The notes below the pieces were generated by a model. The model was not told where the DNA came from. It searched no databases and worked only from the letters and a program-made list of their open reading frames with translations. This document shows, piece by piece, positions 27,086 through 34,579 of a stretch of DNA of 64,000 bases (position 1 is its first letter; every line of letters begins with the position of its first letter). The position numbers and the translations under genes were made by a program. The stretch is from CAYWWM01 sp965198025 (GTDB lineage: Bacteria; Acidobacteriota; Terriglobia; 2-12-FULL-54-10), in contig OZ240237.1 in assembly GCA_965198025.1 (NCBI GenBank), positions 3,534,001-3,598,000 of the forward strand, read 5' to 3'.

Positions 27086-27514
27086 TCAGGCGGCAGGCGG
27101 CGCTTCGACCTCTTTGCGGATGTGGTCGAGCAGCCCATTGATGAACTGTACGGAGTCTTCGCCGCTGAACTTGCGGGCGATTTCGAGCGCCTCGTTGATG
27201 ACCACCGGGGGCGGCGTCTCGCGGCAGTGGAGCAACTCGTAGGTTCCCAGGCGGAGGATGTTGCGGTCTACAGCCGCCATGCGTTCTGGACGCCAGTGCT
27301 CGGCCGCAGTGCGGATGCGCAGGTCGATTTCCTCAATCGCTTCCACGGTTCCTCGAAACAGGCTGTTGGCGGCTTCGTCCAACGGATCGTCCTTCTTGGG
27401 TGGGCGGTTGTTTGACCAGAACAATTCCTGGACCTTCGCGGGCGCGTCCTGCCCGATGTCCCACTGGAACAGCATCTGCAAGGCACATTCCCGGGCTTTT
27501 CTTCGCGAGGCCAT
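27086..27514 (-). CDS. nusB: Transcription antitermination factor NusB
   Basis: RNA-binding protein that, with NusE (S10) and others, promotes antitermination of rRNA transcription. It has the usual size (142 aa) and signatures RRKARECALQMLFQWDIGQ, RNILRLGTYELL and VVINEALEIARKFSGEDS-VQFINGLLDHI. It lies two bases downstream of ribH, the standard ribH-nusB pairing. Confidence 0.94.
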   Translation of the reverse strand: MASRRKARECALQMLFQWDIGQDAPAKVQELFWSNNRPPKKDDPLDEAANSLFRGTVEAIEEIDLRIRTAAEHWRPERMAAVDRNILRLGTYELLHCRETPPPVVINEALEIARKFSGEDSVQFINGLLDHIRKEVEAPPAA

Positions 27515-27516
27515 GG

Positions 27517-28047
27517 CTAGGTGCGGCCACGCTTGCGAGAGCGAGGATGGGAGGATTCATGAATCTTCCGTACAAGGTTGGCCATCTCGACGGCGGTCAT
27601 GGCGGCTTCGAATCCTTTGTTGCCGGACTTCAGGCCGGCGCGGTCTACGGCCTGTTCCAGGTTCTCGACGGTCAGGATACCGAACGAAACAGGGACACCC
27701 GACTCCAAGGCGGCGGCGGCGATTCCCTTCGAGGCTTCCGCACTGATGTATTCGAAGTGCGGGGTTTCGCCGCGGATGATCGTGCCCAGGCACAGCACGG
27801 CATCGTATCGACGGGACTCGGCCAGGTGTTTCGCAGCAACCGGAATCTCAAACGCCCCTGGAACGCGGACCACCGTGATCGCTTTAGCGCTGGCGCCGGC
27901 GCGGTGCAGGCCGTCGAGCGCTCCTTGTAGCAGCCGTTCCGTGATGAAGGCGTTGAACCGGCTGACCACCACCGCAAAGCGCAGTCCCGCCGCAGTCAGT
28001 TCGCCTTGCAGTTCCCGGTAGCCCGGTTGGGTTTCCTTGTTTGCCAT
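27517..28047 (-). CDS. ribH: 6,7-dimethyl-8-ribityllumazine synthase
   Basis: Condenses 5-amino-6-ribitylaminouracil with 3,4-dihydroxy-2-butanone 4-phosphate, the penultimate riboflavin step; the enzyme normally forms a large capsid-like assembly. In the 176 aa: VVVSRFNAFITERLLQGALD, VRVPGAFEIPVAAKHL, CLGTIIRGETPHFEYIS (with the catalytic His) and SFGILTVENLEQAVDRAG. The start at 28047 gives the normal length; the upstream frame to 28107 has no family sequence. It is coupled to nusB. Confidence 0.94.
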   Translation of the reverse strand: MANKETQPGYRELQGELTAAGLRFAVVVSRFNAFITERLLQGALDGLHRAGASAKAITVVRVPGAFEIPVAAKHLAESRRYDAVLCLGTIIRGETPHFEYISAEASKGIAAAALESGVPVSFGILTVENLEQAVDRAGLKSGNKGFEAAMTAVEMANLVRKIHESSHPRSRKRGRT

Positions 28048-28081
28048 TCGTTTGCTCTCTACCCTTCTCAGTGTCCTGCTG

Positions 28082-28870
28082 TCAGCGGCCCTTGAAGCGC
28101 GGCGCACGCTTTTCTAGAAACGCCTCCGTGCCTTCCCGCATGTCTTCGGTCGCAAAGACCATCCCGAACAGACTGCTTTCGAGAAACAGTGCCTGATCGA
28201 GCGGTTGCTCGGCGCCTTGGTTGACCGCCTCCAAAGAATACCGGATCGCGAGCGGTGCATTGGCGAGAATTCTCTTCGCTAGAGCGCGGGCGGCCGGCAG
28301 TAATTCCCCCGGGGCGACCACTTGATTCACCAGGCCCCAACGCAGGGCGTCTTCGGCCGACAGCGGCTCGCCGCTCAGGATCATTTCGAGAGCCATCCCC
28401 TTACCGATGAGGCGCGGCAGGCGCTGCGAGCCCCCATAGCCGGGGATGATGCCGATTTTGACTTCCGGCTGCCCGATCCGGGCGTTGCTGCTGGCGATGC
28501 GCATCGAACAGGCCAGCGACAGCTCGCACCCGCCGCCCAGCGCATACCCGTTGATCGCGGCAATCGTCGGCTTGCCCATGCGCTCAATGCGCTCGAAAAC
28601 GGCCTGTCCCCGCAGCGCACATTCCTGGGCCTGCTGCGGCGAGTACCGCGCCAGCTCGTTGATGTCGGCTCCGGCAACGAACGCCTTTTCTCCTCCGCCG
28701 GTGAAGATCACGGCGCCCACCTCAGCGTCCTGTTCGAGGCCGCGGACGCACTCGTCCAGTTCCTCGATCGTCCTCGCATTCAGGGCGTTCAGCACCTTCG
28801 GGCGGTTGAACGTTACGGTGGCAATCCGCTCGCTTGATTCCACTAGTAGGTTTTCGAACGTCATGCCCAT
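28082..28870 (-). CDS. Enoyl-CoA hydratase/isomerase (crotonase family)
   Basis: Likely hydrates trans-2-enoyl-CoA to 3-hydroxyacyl-CoA in beta-oxidation or a related acyl-CoA pathway. The 262-aa protein has the oxyanion-hole segments (FVAGADINEL and YALGGGCELSLA) and both catalytic glutamates of true hydratases, E116 and E136, spaced 20 apart as in the mitochondrial enzyme. It starts 14 bases after the 3-hydroxyacyl-CoA dehydrogenase stop, so hydration and the following oxidation are encoded together. The ATG at 28864 is an alternative start. Confidence 0.9.
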   Translation of the reverse strand: MGMTFENLLVESSERIATVTFNRPKVLNALNARTIEELDECVRGLEQDAEVGAVIFTGGGEKAFVAGADINELARYSPQQAQECALRGQAVFERIERMGKPTIAAINGYALGGGCELSLACSMRIASSNARIGQPEVKIGIIPGYGGSQRLPRLIGKGMALEMILSGEPLSAEDALRWGLVNQVVAPGELLPAARALAKRILANAPLAIRYSLEAVNQGAEQPLDQALFLESSLFGMVFATEDMREGTEAFLEKRAPRFKGR

Positions 28871-28884
28871 CGAGAATGCACCCG

Positions 28885-29778
28885 CTACAGCCTTTCGAAC
28901 TGGTCCAATGGTTTCGGTGCCTGCGGATCGGAGTAATCGTAAAACCCTTTACCGGATTTCTTTCCCAGCCGTCCGGCGATTACCAGCCGCTTGAGCAGTC
29001 CCGGCGGCGCGAACCGGGGCTCCCCAAACTCCTCGAACAGAATGTTCGCGATGTAATAGACCGTGTCGAGGCCGATGTAATCCATCAGGATGAACGGTCC
29101 CATCGGATGATTACAGCCGAGCTGCATGGCGCGGTCGATATCCGTGATCGAGCCGACGCCTTCTTCGAGAGCACGAACCGCGTCGCTGAGATAGGGGATC
29201 AGAAGCCTGTTTACGATGAAGCCGGGGCGGTCGGTGGTGTGTACGGCAGTCTTGCCGAGCTTTTGCGTGAATTGGAAGGCCGATTCGTAGACCTCCGTGT
29301 CCGTTGCCAGCGTCTTTACCAGCTCGACCAGCGTCATGACCGGAACGGGATTAAAGAAGTGCATCCCCAGGAAGCGCTCCGGCCTGCTGGTAGCCATCAT
29401 CATCTGAGTGATCGAGACCGACGAGGTGTTGCTGGCACGAATGGCTTCCGGACGGAGCATGGGGTCCAGTGTGCGCCAGAGCTTGCACTTTTCTTCCGGG
29501 TCTTCCGTGATGGCCTCGATGACGAGGTCGCAACCCGATAGCTGAGACAGTTCGGTCCCGGCCCGCAGGCGCCTGGCGACCGCAGCATGCTCTTCGGTGC
29601 TGAGTGACCCCTTTTGTACCAGCCGTTCCAGGCGCTTCGAGATGTTCGCCATGCCCCGGTCCGCGAGTTCGCGGCTCGCCTCGACTACGGTAGTGGGGAA
29701 GCCCGCCACGGCCGCAACCTGGGCGACCCCGGATCCCATCAGGCCGCAGCCGACCACTCCCACTTCGCGAATGTTCAT
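28885..29778 (-). CDS. 3-hydroxyacyl-CoA dehydrogenase (3-hydroxybutyryl-CoA dehydrogenase type)
   Basis: NAD-dependent oxidation of 3-hydroxyacyl-CoA to 3-ketoacyl-CoA. The 297-aa stand-alone enzyme has a Rossmann motif VGVVGCGLMGSGVAQ (residues 6-20), catalytic H140 in MHFFNPVPVM, and the C-terminal domain signature DRPGFIVNRLLIPYL with GCNHPMGPFILMDYIGLDT. It is followed by the crotonase gene as a two-gene operon. A thiolase is not in the window, so the direction (degradation or synthesis of 4-carbon units) is open. Confidence 0.93.
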   Translation of the reverse strand: MNIREVGVVGCGLMGSGVAQVAAVAGFPTTVVEASRELADRGMANISKRLERLVQKGSLSTEEHAAVARRLRAGTELSQLSGCDLVIEAITEDPEEKCKLWRTLDPMLRPEAIRASNTSSVSITQMMMATSRPERFLGMHFFNPVPVMTLVELVKTLATDTEVYESAFQFTQKLGKTAVHTTDRPGFIVNRLLIPYLSDAVRALEEGVGSITDIDRAMQLGCNHPMGPFILMDYIGLDTVYYIANILFEEFGEPRFAPPGLLKRLVIAGRLGKKSGKGFYDYSDPQAPKPLDQFERL

Positions 29779-30138
29779 TCTCCTTGTCGCTCCTGATCGT
29801 CGTCCGAGTGGCCGCTAGGACCGGAGGGCGGCAGGCCCCGGCAAACGGATGGAATTGTCTCCTGTCTCCAGGGCGTTCTCCGCGGCGTTGCCCAGGCGGC
29901 TGACTTCGGAGTCCCCGGTCGCTGCCGCGCCGTCCGCCAGCACACAAGAATCCTTTGGCCCCAGGCTGAGAAACGAATTATAGCCTGAAACAACGTCCAT
30001 ATGTCGTTTCGCAAAGTGCCCTGCGCAAGTTCGACTAGCCCAGGCGGCGGGCCTCTCTCTGCCTCCCATCCCCCGCTCACGCGGTCCGCGCATCCCGGCT
30101 TGACCCCGCTCCGGCAAGGTGCTAGGGTTTTCCCCGGA
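29779..30138. other. Intergenic region with a degenerate repeat hairpin
   Basis: 360 bases between two divergent genes, with no gene seen. At 29983-30008, GAAACAACGT and ATGTCGTTTC form an imperfect version of the hairpin found inside the repeats at 8506 and 14520, so this may be a decayed copy. Confidence 0.35.
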
Positions 30139-31311
30139 ATGAACGACCACGCGCTGCTGTTTCCAGAACTGCAAGGTTTGGCAGAGCCGCCGCAGCAGGA
30201 AGAATTGTCCCGGCTGCGCACTGGAGTGTTCCCGTCGCAGAAGATCGAGGAGTTTATCGCCTCCGGTTGGGTCCGTGCCGCCTCGCCGATCGCCGACGCT
30301 CAAATTCAGCCGGCCAGTCTCGATCTCCGCCTGGGGCCGGTGGCTTACCGGGTCCGCGCCAGTTTTCTTCCGGGCAAGTCTTCGACGGTGGAAGCCAGGA
30401 TCCAGCAGCTCGGCATGGGGGAAATCGATCTTCGCAACGGGGCCGTATTGGACAAGCGCTGCGTTTACGTCGTTCCTCTGATGGAGGAATGGTTCTTTCC
30501 GGACGATGTTTCCGGCAAAGCCAATCCGAAGAGTACAACCGGAAGGCTCGATCTGTTTACCCGCCTCATTACAGATTACGGCATGGAGTTTGAGAGAGTC
30601 CCGTCCGGCTACCGAGGCAAGCTCTACGCCGAGGTTGTTCCCCGCACCTTCACCGTGGCCGTCCGGGAAGGCATGCGGCTGAACCAGATACGCTTTGTGC
30701 GAGGCTCTCGAGCCCCTCTGCGCGAGGGAACGCTCGGCGATCTGCACGCCGAAGAACCGCTCGCGTACGCCGACGATGACAGCCCCGCTGACACGGAAAT
30801 TCGCCACGGGCTTCCCATTTCGATTGACTTAACCGGATCCGGCGGCTCACCGGTCGTGGGCTACAAGGCCAAGACTCACGCTCCGTTGATCGATCTGACG
30901 AAGGTCGGCTTTTACGATCCAGAAGAGTTCTGGGAGCCGATTGCGGCCTGCAAACGCATCATCCTCAACCCAGACGACTTCTATATCCTGGTCTCCAAGG
31001 AAAAGGTGAGCATTCCTCCGAATCTCTCCGGCGAAATGGTGGCTTATGACCCCTCGGTCGGCGAGTTTCGCATCCACTACGCTGGCTTCTTCGACCCCGG
31101 CTTTGGCTACGGCCTGGAACAGGGAAAAGGCACCCACGCAGTTCTCGAAGTCCGCTCCCACGAAGTTCCCTTTGTCATCGAGGATGGACAGCTCGTCGGC
31201 CGGCTTGTCTACGAGCGCCTGATCGAGCCTCCCGGCAAGATCTACGGTTCCGGGATCGGCTCTTCCTACCAGGCCCAGGGCCTCTCGCTCAGCAAACAAT
31301 TCCGTCGCTGA
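30139..31311 (+). CDS. dcd: 2'-deoxycytidine 5'-triphosphate deaminase, long two-domain form
   Basis: Deaminates dCTP to dUTP to feed thymidylate synthesis. At 390 aa it is about twice the size of E. coli Dcd and matches the two-domain form known from alphaproteobacteria and others. Each half is a dUTPase-like barrel. The first half includes IQPASLDLRLGPVAYRVRAS, FPDDVSGKANPKSTTGRLDL and GMRLNQIRFVRG; the second half includes DFYILVSKEKVSIPPNLSGE and GFFDPGFGYGLEQG. The start at 30139 was preferred over an upstream frame that runs into intergenic sequence. It is monocistronic and converges on the tautomerase gene. Confidence 0.88.
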   Translation: MNDHALLFPELQGLAEPPQQEELSRLRTGVFPSQKIEEFIASGWVRAASPIADAQIQPASLDLRLGPVAYRVRASFLPGKSSTVEARIQQLGMGEIDLRNGAVLDKRCVYVVPLMEEWFFPDDVSGKANPKSTTGRLDLFTRLITDYGMEFERVPSGYRGKLYAEVVPRTFTVAVREGMRLNQIRFVRGSRAPLREGTLGDLHAEEPLAYADDDSPADTEIRHGLPISIDLTGSGGSPVVGYKAKTHAPLIDLTKVGFYDPEEFWEPIAACKRIILNPDDFYILVSKEKVSIPPNLSGEMVAYDPSVGEFRIHYAGFFDPGFGYGLEQGKGTHAVLEVRSHEVPFVIEDGQLVGRLVYERLIEPPGKIYGSGIGSSYQAQGLSLSKQFRR

Positions 31312-31320
31312 CTTTCCCCC

Positions 31321-31515
31321 TCACGTCTTCTGCCGGTCGAGAGCTAACACCCCTGCTGCCGCATAGTTAGTGGGGGGTACCTCGACAAAGGCCATCGTCA
31401 CGGCTTCGCGCTTGGTGCCCATTTCTTCCACTACCACTTGCGTCACCCGTTCGGCGACCTTCCGTTTCTGTTCCGGGCTCCGCCCTTCGAGTATCGTGAT
31501 CTGAATATGGGGCAT
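31321..31515 (-). CDS. 4-oxalocrotonate tautomerase-family protein
   Basis: Small tautomerase (64 aa). Proline directly after the initiator Met would be the catalytic N-terminal base, as in the family. PHIQITILEGRSPEQKRKVA and VTQVVVEEMGTKREAVTMAF follow the usual beta-alpha-beta pattern. Such proteins assemble as hexamers or dimers in the cytoplasm; the substrate (a 2-hydroxymuconate-like keto acid, or something unrelated) cannot be told from sequence. AGGAGG lies seven bases before the start. Confidence 0.85.
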   Translation of the reverse strand: MPHIQITILEGRSPEQKRKVAERVTQVVVEEMGTKREAVTMAFVEVPPTNYAAAGVLALDRQKT

Positions 31516-31746
31516 GACGTTCCTCCTGAGTCAAGAAACCGACACTATACCACACAGCCGCTCGCAGCGACCGTTCAACCGCGATGAGCGACTGTTCAGC
31601 TATCTGAACGATAAGAAATATTCTTAAGAAAACCCTTTACACAACCCCTAGGTGTATGGGAGCATAGATATAAGCCAATACTAACTCTGTGGGCTTCGGC
31701 TCGCTGAGAAGTGTTGGCAAACCACACACACTAGACTTGACCAAAA

Positions 31747-31828
31747 GCCATCCGCCCCGGATGGCGCGTCCATTGAGCCGGGGGCCTCTAACTTGACCCA
31801 CCCAACTTCATTTAGAGGTTTCCGGCTC
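31747..31828 (+). promoter_or_regulatory. Structured RNA leader before the receiver-like gene
   Basis: Two stem-loops precede the gene at 31849. The first, 31747-31765, has an 8-bp perfect stem (GCCATCCG / CGGATGGC) with a 3-base loop. The second pairs 31775-31791 with 31812-31828 over 17 positions, three of them G-U wobbles, around a 20-base loop. The wobbles pair only in plus-strand RNA, which points to a transcribed leader. It ends 20 bases before the ATG, which lacks a strong ribosome-binding site, so translation control is possible (inference). The rest of 31516-31746 shows no gene. Confidence 0.45.
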
Positions 31829-31848
31829 GATTTATGTGAGAGTCTCCT

Positions 31849-32259
31849 ATGGATGAGAGATTACAAGTGACTGAAAACAAAAAATCAGAAGTTCCCGTCC
31901 GAATCCTGGCAGCCGTCACGGATTTGTTCTTCGTCGGGAAGATTATAGCGGCGGCCAAGCGAGTCGGCGTCCCGGTCGAATTCGTGCGCAGCGAGCCGGA
32001 ACTGCTCCAAAAGACGGAATCTCTGCCTGCGATGCTGCTGCTCGACTTGAACGAGGCCCGACTGAACCCCCTCTCTCTCGTCGCGCGACTCAAGGACGAC
32101 CCGCTGCGCAGGGACGTTCGCGTCATCGCGTTTCTGTCTCATGTGCAAACCGACCTAAGGCGCGCCGCCGATCAAGCCGGCTGCGACCTCGTTTTGCCTC
32201 GCTCGGTTTTCTCCCAGCAACTGGACGACCTCCTCCGCGAGCGTTCTTGTCACCTATAG
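31849..32259 (+). CDS. Receiver-like (pseudo-response-regulator) single-domain protein
   Basis: A 136-aa protein whose core resembles a CheY-type receiver: VRILAAVTDLFFVGKIIAAA (strand 1/helix 1), PAMLLLDLNEARLNPLSLVA (a candidate phospho-acceptor D), VRVIAFLSHVQTDLRRAA (S in the switch position) and GCDLVLPRSVFSQQLDDLL. The acidic pair after strand 1 is reduced to one D, and the conserved lysine after strand 5 is replaced by R, so normal phosphorylation is doubtful. No output domain is present. No histidine kinase is nearby. It is preceded by a structured leader. Confidence 0.6.
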   Translation: MDERLQVTENKKSEVPVRILAAVTDLFFVGKIIAAAKRVGVPVEFVRSEPELLQKTESLPAMLLLDLNEARLNPLSLVARLKDDPLRRDVRVIAFLSHVQTDLRRAADQAGCDLVLPRSVFSQQLDDLLRERSCHL

Positions 32260-32389
32260 AATTGTGCGGGTAGCCACAGCACGGTTTCTATGCTGTGGGC
32301 CTGTTCTCTATTCCCCAAGTCCTACGCGGTCATCCGACAACACCCTTCAGAGGTAAGGAGCCCGCGGCGATCTGATGCAGCGGCTGGAT

Positions 32390-33931
32390 TCAGGACTTCG
32401 ACTTGGCCGCCACAATCGCCTTCACGAGTGCCGGAATGGTGTGCTCCGTAGCTTCGAGATGCACCGTCAGCCCCTTGTCCCGCACCGTCTGGCTGGTGAT
32501 GGGACCGATTGAGGCGATGCGCACGCCCTCGAGATATTCCGTCCGTTTCTTCGCCGGGATCAGCTGCAGCAAATTCGAGACCGTGGACGAGCTGGTAAAG
32601 ACTATCAGCGTGGGCTGGTGGCGCAAGAAAACGGATTCGATTCGCTCCTGCCTGACGGCCGGCAAAACCGTACGGTACGCCTCGACCACATCTACCTCTG
32701 CGCCGCGTTTGCGAAGCTCTTCCGGCAGCACGTCGCGCGCCACCCGCGCCCGCGGAATCAAGAACCGTCTTCCGGCAACAGGTTCGTCCGCGAGGGCCTC
32801 GAGCACTCCTTCAGCAACGTAGGAACTCGGCACCACGTCCACCGTCAAGAGATGCTTTCGCAGTTCACCGGCCGTCGCCGGGCCAATGGCGCAGAGCTTC
32901 TTTCCCGCGAGCGTCCGAATATCGGTTCCGGATTCGGCCAGGCGTTTCGTGAACTTTCGGACCCCGTTGGCGCTGGTAAAAATCAGCCAGTCGTAGGTGG
33001 CGAGGTTCTGGATCACGCGATCCAGAGGTGCGTGATCTTCGGGTTCCTCGATGGCAATCACCGGCAGCTCGATCGTTTCCGCGCCCAGCTCTCGCAGTGG
33101 TTCGGCGATCTCCGCCGCCTGCTCGCGCGCGCGCGTGATCAGGATGCGCTCTCCGAACAGCGGAAGCTCTTCGAACCACTGCAGCTTCTCACGTAGCGTA
33201 ACCACGTCGCCCACCACCGTCAGCGCCGGCGGCTTGATCCCGGCTGCCTGCGCCCGCTCGACGATCGTTTCGAGCGTTCCGGTGACGACCTGTTGCTCCC
33301 CGCGCGTACCCCAGCGGATCGTCGCGACGGGTGTCGATGGTGCCCGTCCAAACTCAATCAGCTTTCTCGAAATCTGCGCCAGGGTCGAGACGCTCATAAA
33401 AAATACCAGTGTGGCCGCGCCGTGCGCGATTTTGCCCCAGTCCAGATTCGAGCCGCCTTCCTTTTCCGGATCTTCGTGCCCGGTGACGAACAGCACCGTC
33501 GAGGAAAGCTGCCGGTGCGTCAACGGGATACCGGCATACGCAGGCACGGCATAGCCCGCGCTTACGCCGGGTACGATCTCTAAGGGAACGCCGGAAGCCG
33601 CCACGAAGACCGCCTCCTCGCCGCCCCGGCCGAAGACGAACGGGTCCCCGCCCTTTAGTCGGCAGACCGCCTTGCCATCCCGTGCGCGCTCCAAAAGCAG
33701 TTGATTAATCTGAGCTTGCGACATCCGCTTGGCGGCAAAGCGGCCCACGTAGACGATCTCCGCGTCCGGCTTGGTTTCCAGCAGCAGCTCCGGGTTCGCG
33801 AGATAGTCATATACGATCACGTCAGCGGTGCGCAGAATCCGCTGCCCTTTCACGGTCAACAGGCCGGGATCCCCCGGCCCCGCGCCGACCAGATACACTT
33901 TACCGGGAATGGTGTTGGAGGGCTGGGTCAC
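32390..33931 (-). CDS. cobA-hemD: Uroporphyrinogen-III C-methyltransferase / uroporphyrinogen-III synthase fusion (CobA-HemD)
   Basis: Bifunctional cytoplasmic enzyme of 513 aa. The N-terminal half (about 10-250) is a SUMT: VYLVGAGPGDPGLLTVKG, CRLKGGDPFVFGRGGEE, VPGVSAGYAVPAYAGIPLTH and ATIRWGTRGEQQ. It methylates uroporphyrinogen III to precorrin-2 for siroheme or cobalamin. The C-terminal half (about 262-510) is HemD: ILITRAREQAAEIAEPLREL, IFTSANGVRKF and IVFTSSSTVSNLL. It closes hydroxymethylbilane to uroporphyrinogen III. The fusion is known from several phyla. The start is GTG. No other tetrapyrrole gene is adjacent here. Confidence 0.93.
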   Translation of the reverse strand: MTQPSNTIPGKVYLVGAGPGDPGLLTVKGQRILRTADVIVYDYLANPELLLETKPDAEIVYVGRFAAKRMSQAQINQLLLERARDGKAVCRLKGGDPFVFGRGGEEAVFVAASGVPLEIVPGVSAGYAVPAYAGIPLTHRQLSSTVLFVTGHEDPEKEGGSNLDWGKIAHGAATLVFFMSVSTLAQISRKLIEFGRAPSTPVATIRWGTRGEQQVVTGTLETIVERAQAAGIKPPALTVVGDVVTLREKLQWFEELPLFGERILITRAREQAAEIAEPLRELGAETIELPVIAIEEPEDHAPLDRVIQNLATYDWLIFTSANGVRKFTKRLAESGTDIRTLAGKKLCAIGPATAGELRKHLLTVDVVPSSYVAEGVLEALADEPVAGRRFLIPRARVARDVLPEELRKRGAEVDVVEAYRTVLPAVRQERIESVFLRHQPTLIVFTSSSTVSNLLQLIPAKKRTEYLEGVRIASIGPITSQTVRDKGLTVHLEATEHTIPALVKAIVAAKSKS

Positions 33932-34058
33932 GAAAACAATGCTACATCAGTCTGAGCCGCGACCCTTAGGCGGGAGCATCAAGCCAAGCAGGGGTAGCCC
34001 CGGAATCCGGGACTCGGGGAAAGATCCGAATCCTGAATGTCGGGTCGCAGATCGCGAT

Positions 34059-34532
34059 CTACTCGACGCGGACGAACTTGAGGACATTGCCGTTGGACTT
34101 CTGGGTCAAGGTCAGTGTGTCCCCGTTGATCGAGAATGTATATTCCGTCATTCGCCCGGGGACCATGGCGAAGCCGCTCTTTGCCACCTGCGGCATGGTC
34201 GTCATCATGTTCCCGTTGACCATGTACGCGCCGCTGTTCACGTAGATCGTGTTGAAGGCTTGGACCTTTTGGGCGTCGGTGGCTACGTTGTTGTTTGGAT
34301 AGTCCGGGAGCGGCGTCGTGCCGTTGAGCCGCATGGCGCTGTAGTGCTTCTCGGTGAAAATATACAGTCCGGCTTGCGGACTGGTGATCGGTGCCTGGCC
34401 GGTAGCGTGGATCTCGGTCACCTTCCACGCTCCCGTGAGCGGGGTTTTCTGTGCATAGCCAGGCGCTGGAACCAGTGCGGCCAGCGAGAACGAGAACAGT
34501 CCAAGCAGCGTAGTTTGCATCAATCGTTTCAC
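34059..34532 (-). CDS. Secreted lipocalin-like protein
   Basis: A 157-aa protein with a signal peptide (about 1-28) and a small beta-barrel-like body: GAWKVTEIHATGQ, GLYIFTEKHYSAM, VNSGAYMVNGNMMTTMPQVA and EYTFSINGDTLTLTQ. This matches the lipocalin-like domain proteins common in soil bacteria, whose ligand is unknown. It lies 47 bases downstream of the heme-propeller gene at 34580 on the same strand and may be co-transcribed with it. Confidence 0.7.
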   Translation of the reverse strand: MKRLMQTTLLGLFSFSLAALVPAPGYAQKTPLTGAWKVTEIHATGQAPITSPQAGLYIFTEKHYSAMRLNGTTPLPDYPNNNVATDAQKVQAFNTIYVNSGAYMVNGNMMTTMPQVAKSGFAMVPGRMTEYTFSINGDTLTLTQKSNGNVLKFVRVE

Positions 34533-34579
34533 GGAAGTCTCCTTTCAGGTTGCGAACAGTGGATCGCTATCCACGACTC

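Noticed and set aside
29815..30807. 330-codon minus-strand frame opposite dcd
   Set aside because: Overlaps the well-supported dCTP deaminase; no motif or ribosome-binding site.
31716..31765. c-di-GMP (GEMM) riboswitch suggested by GGCAAACC and a following AAAAGCC
   Set aside because: The helices and GACGCAAAGCC core expected for GEMM do not fit; only the hairpins are reported.
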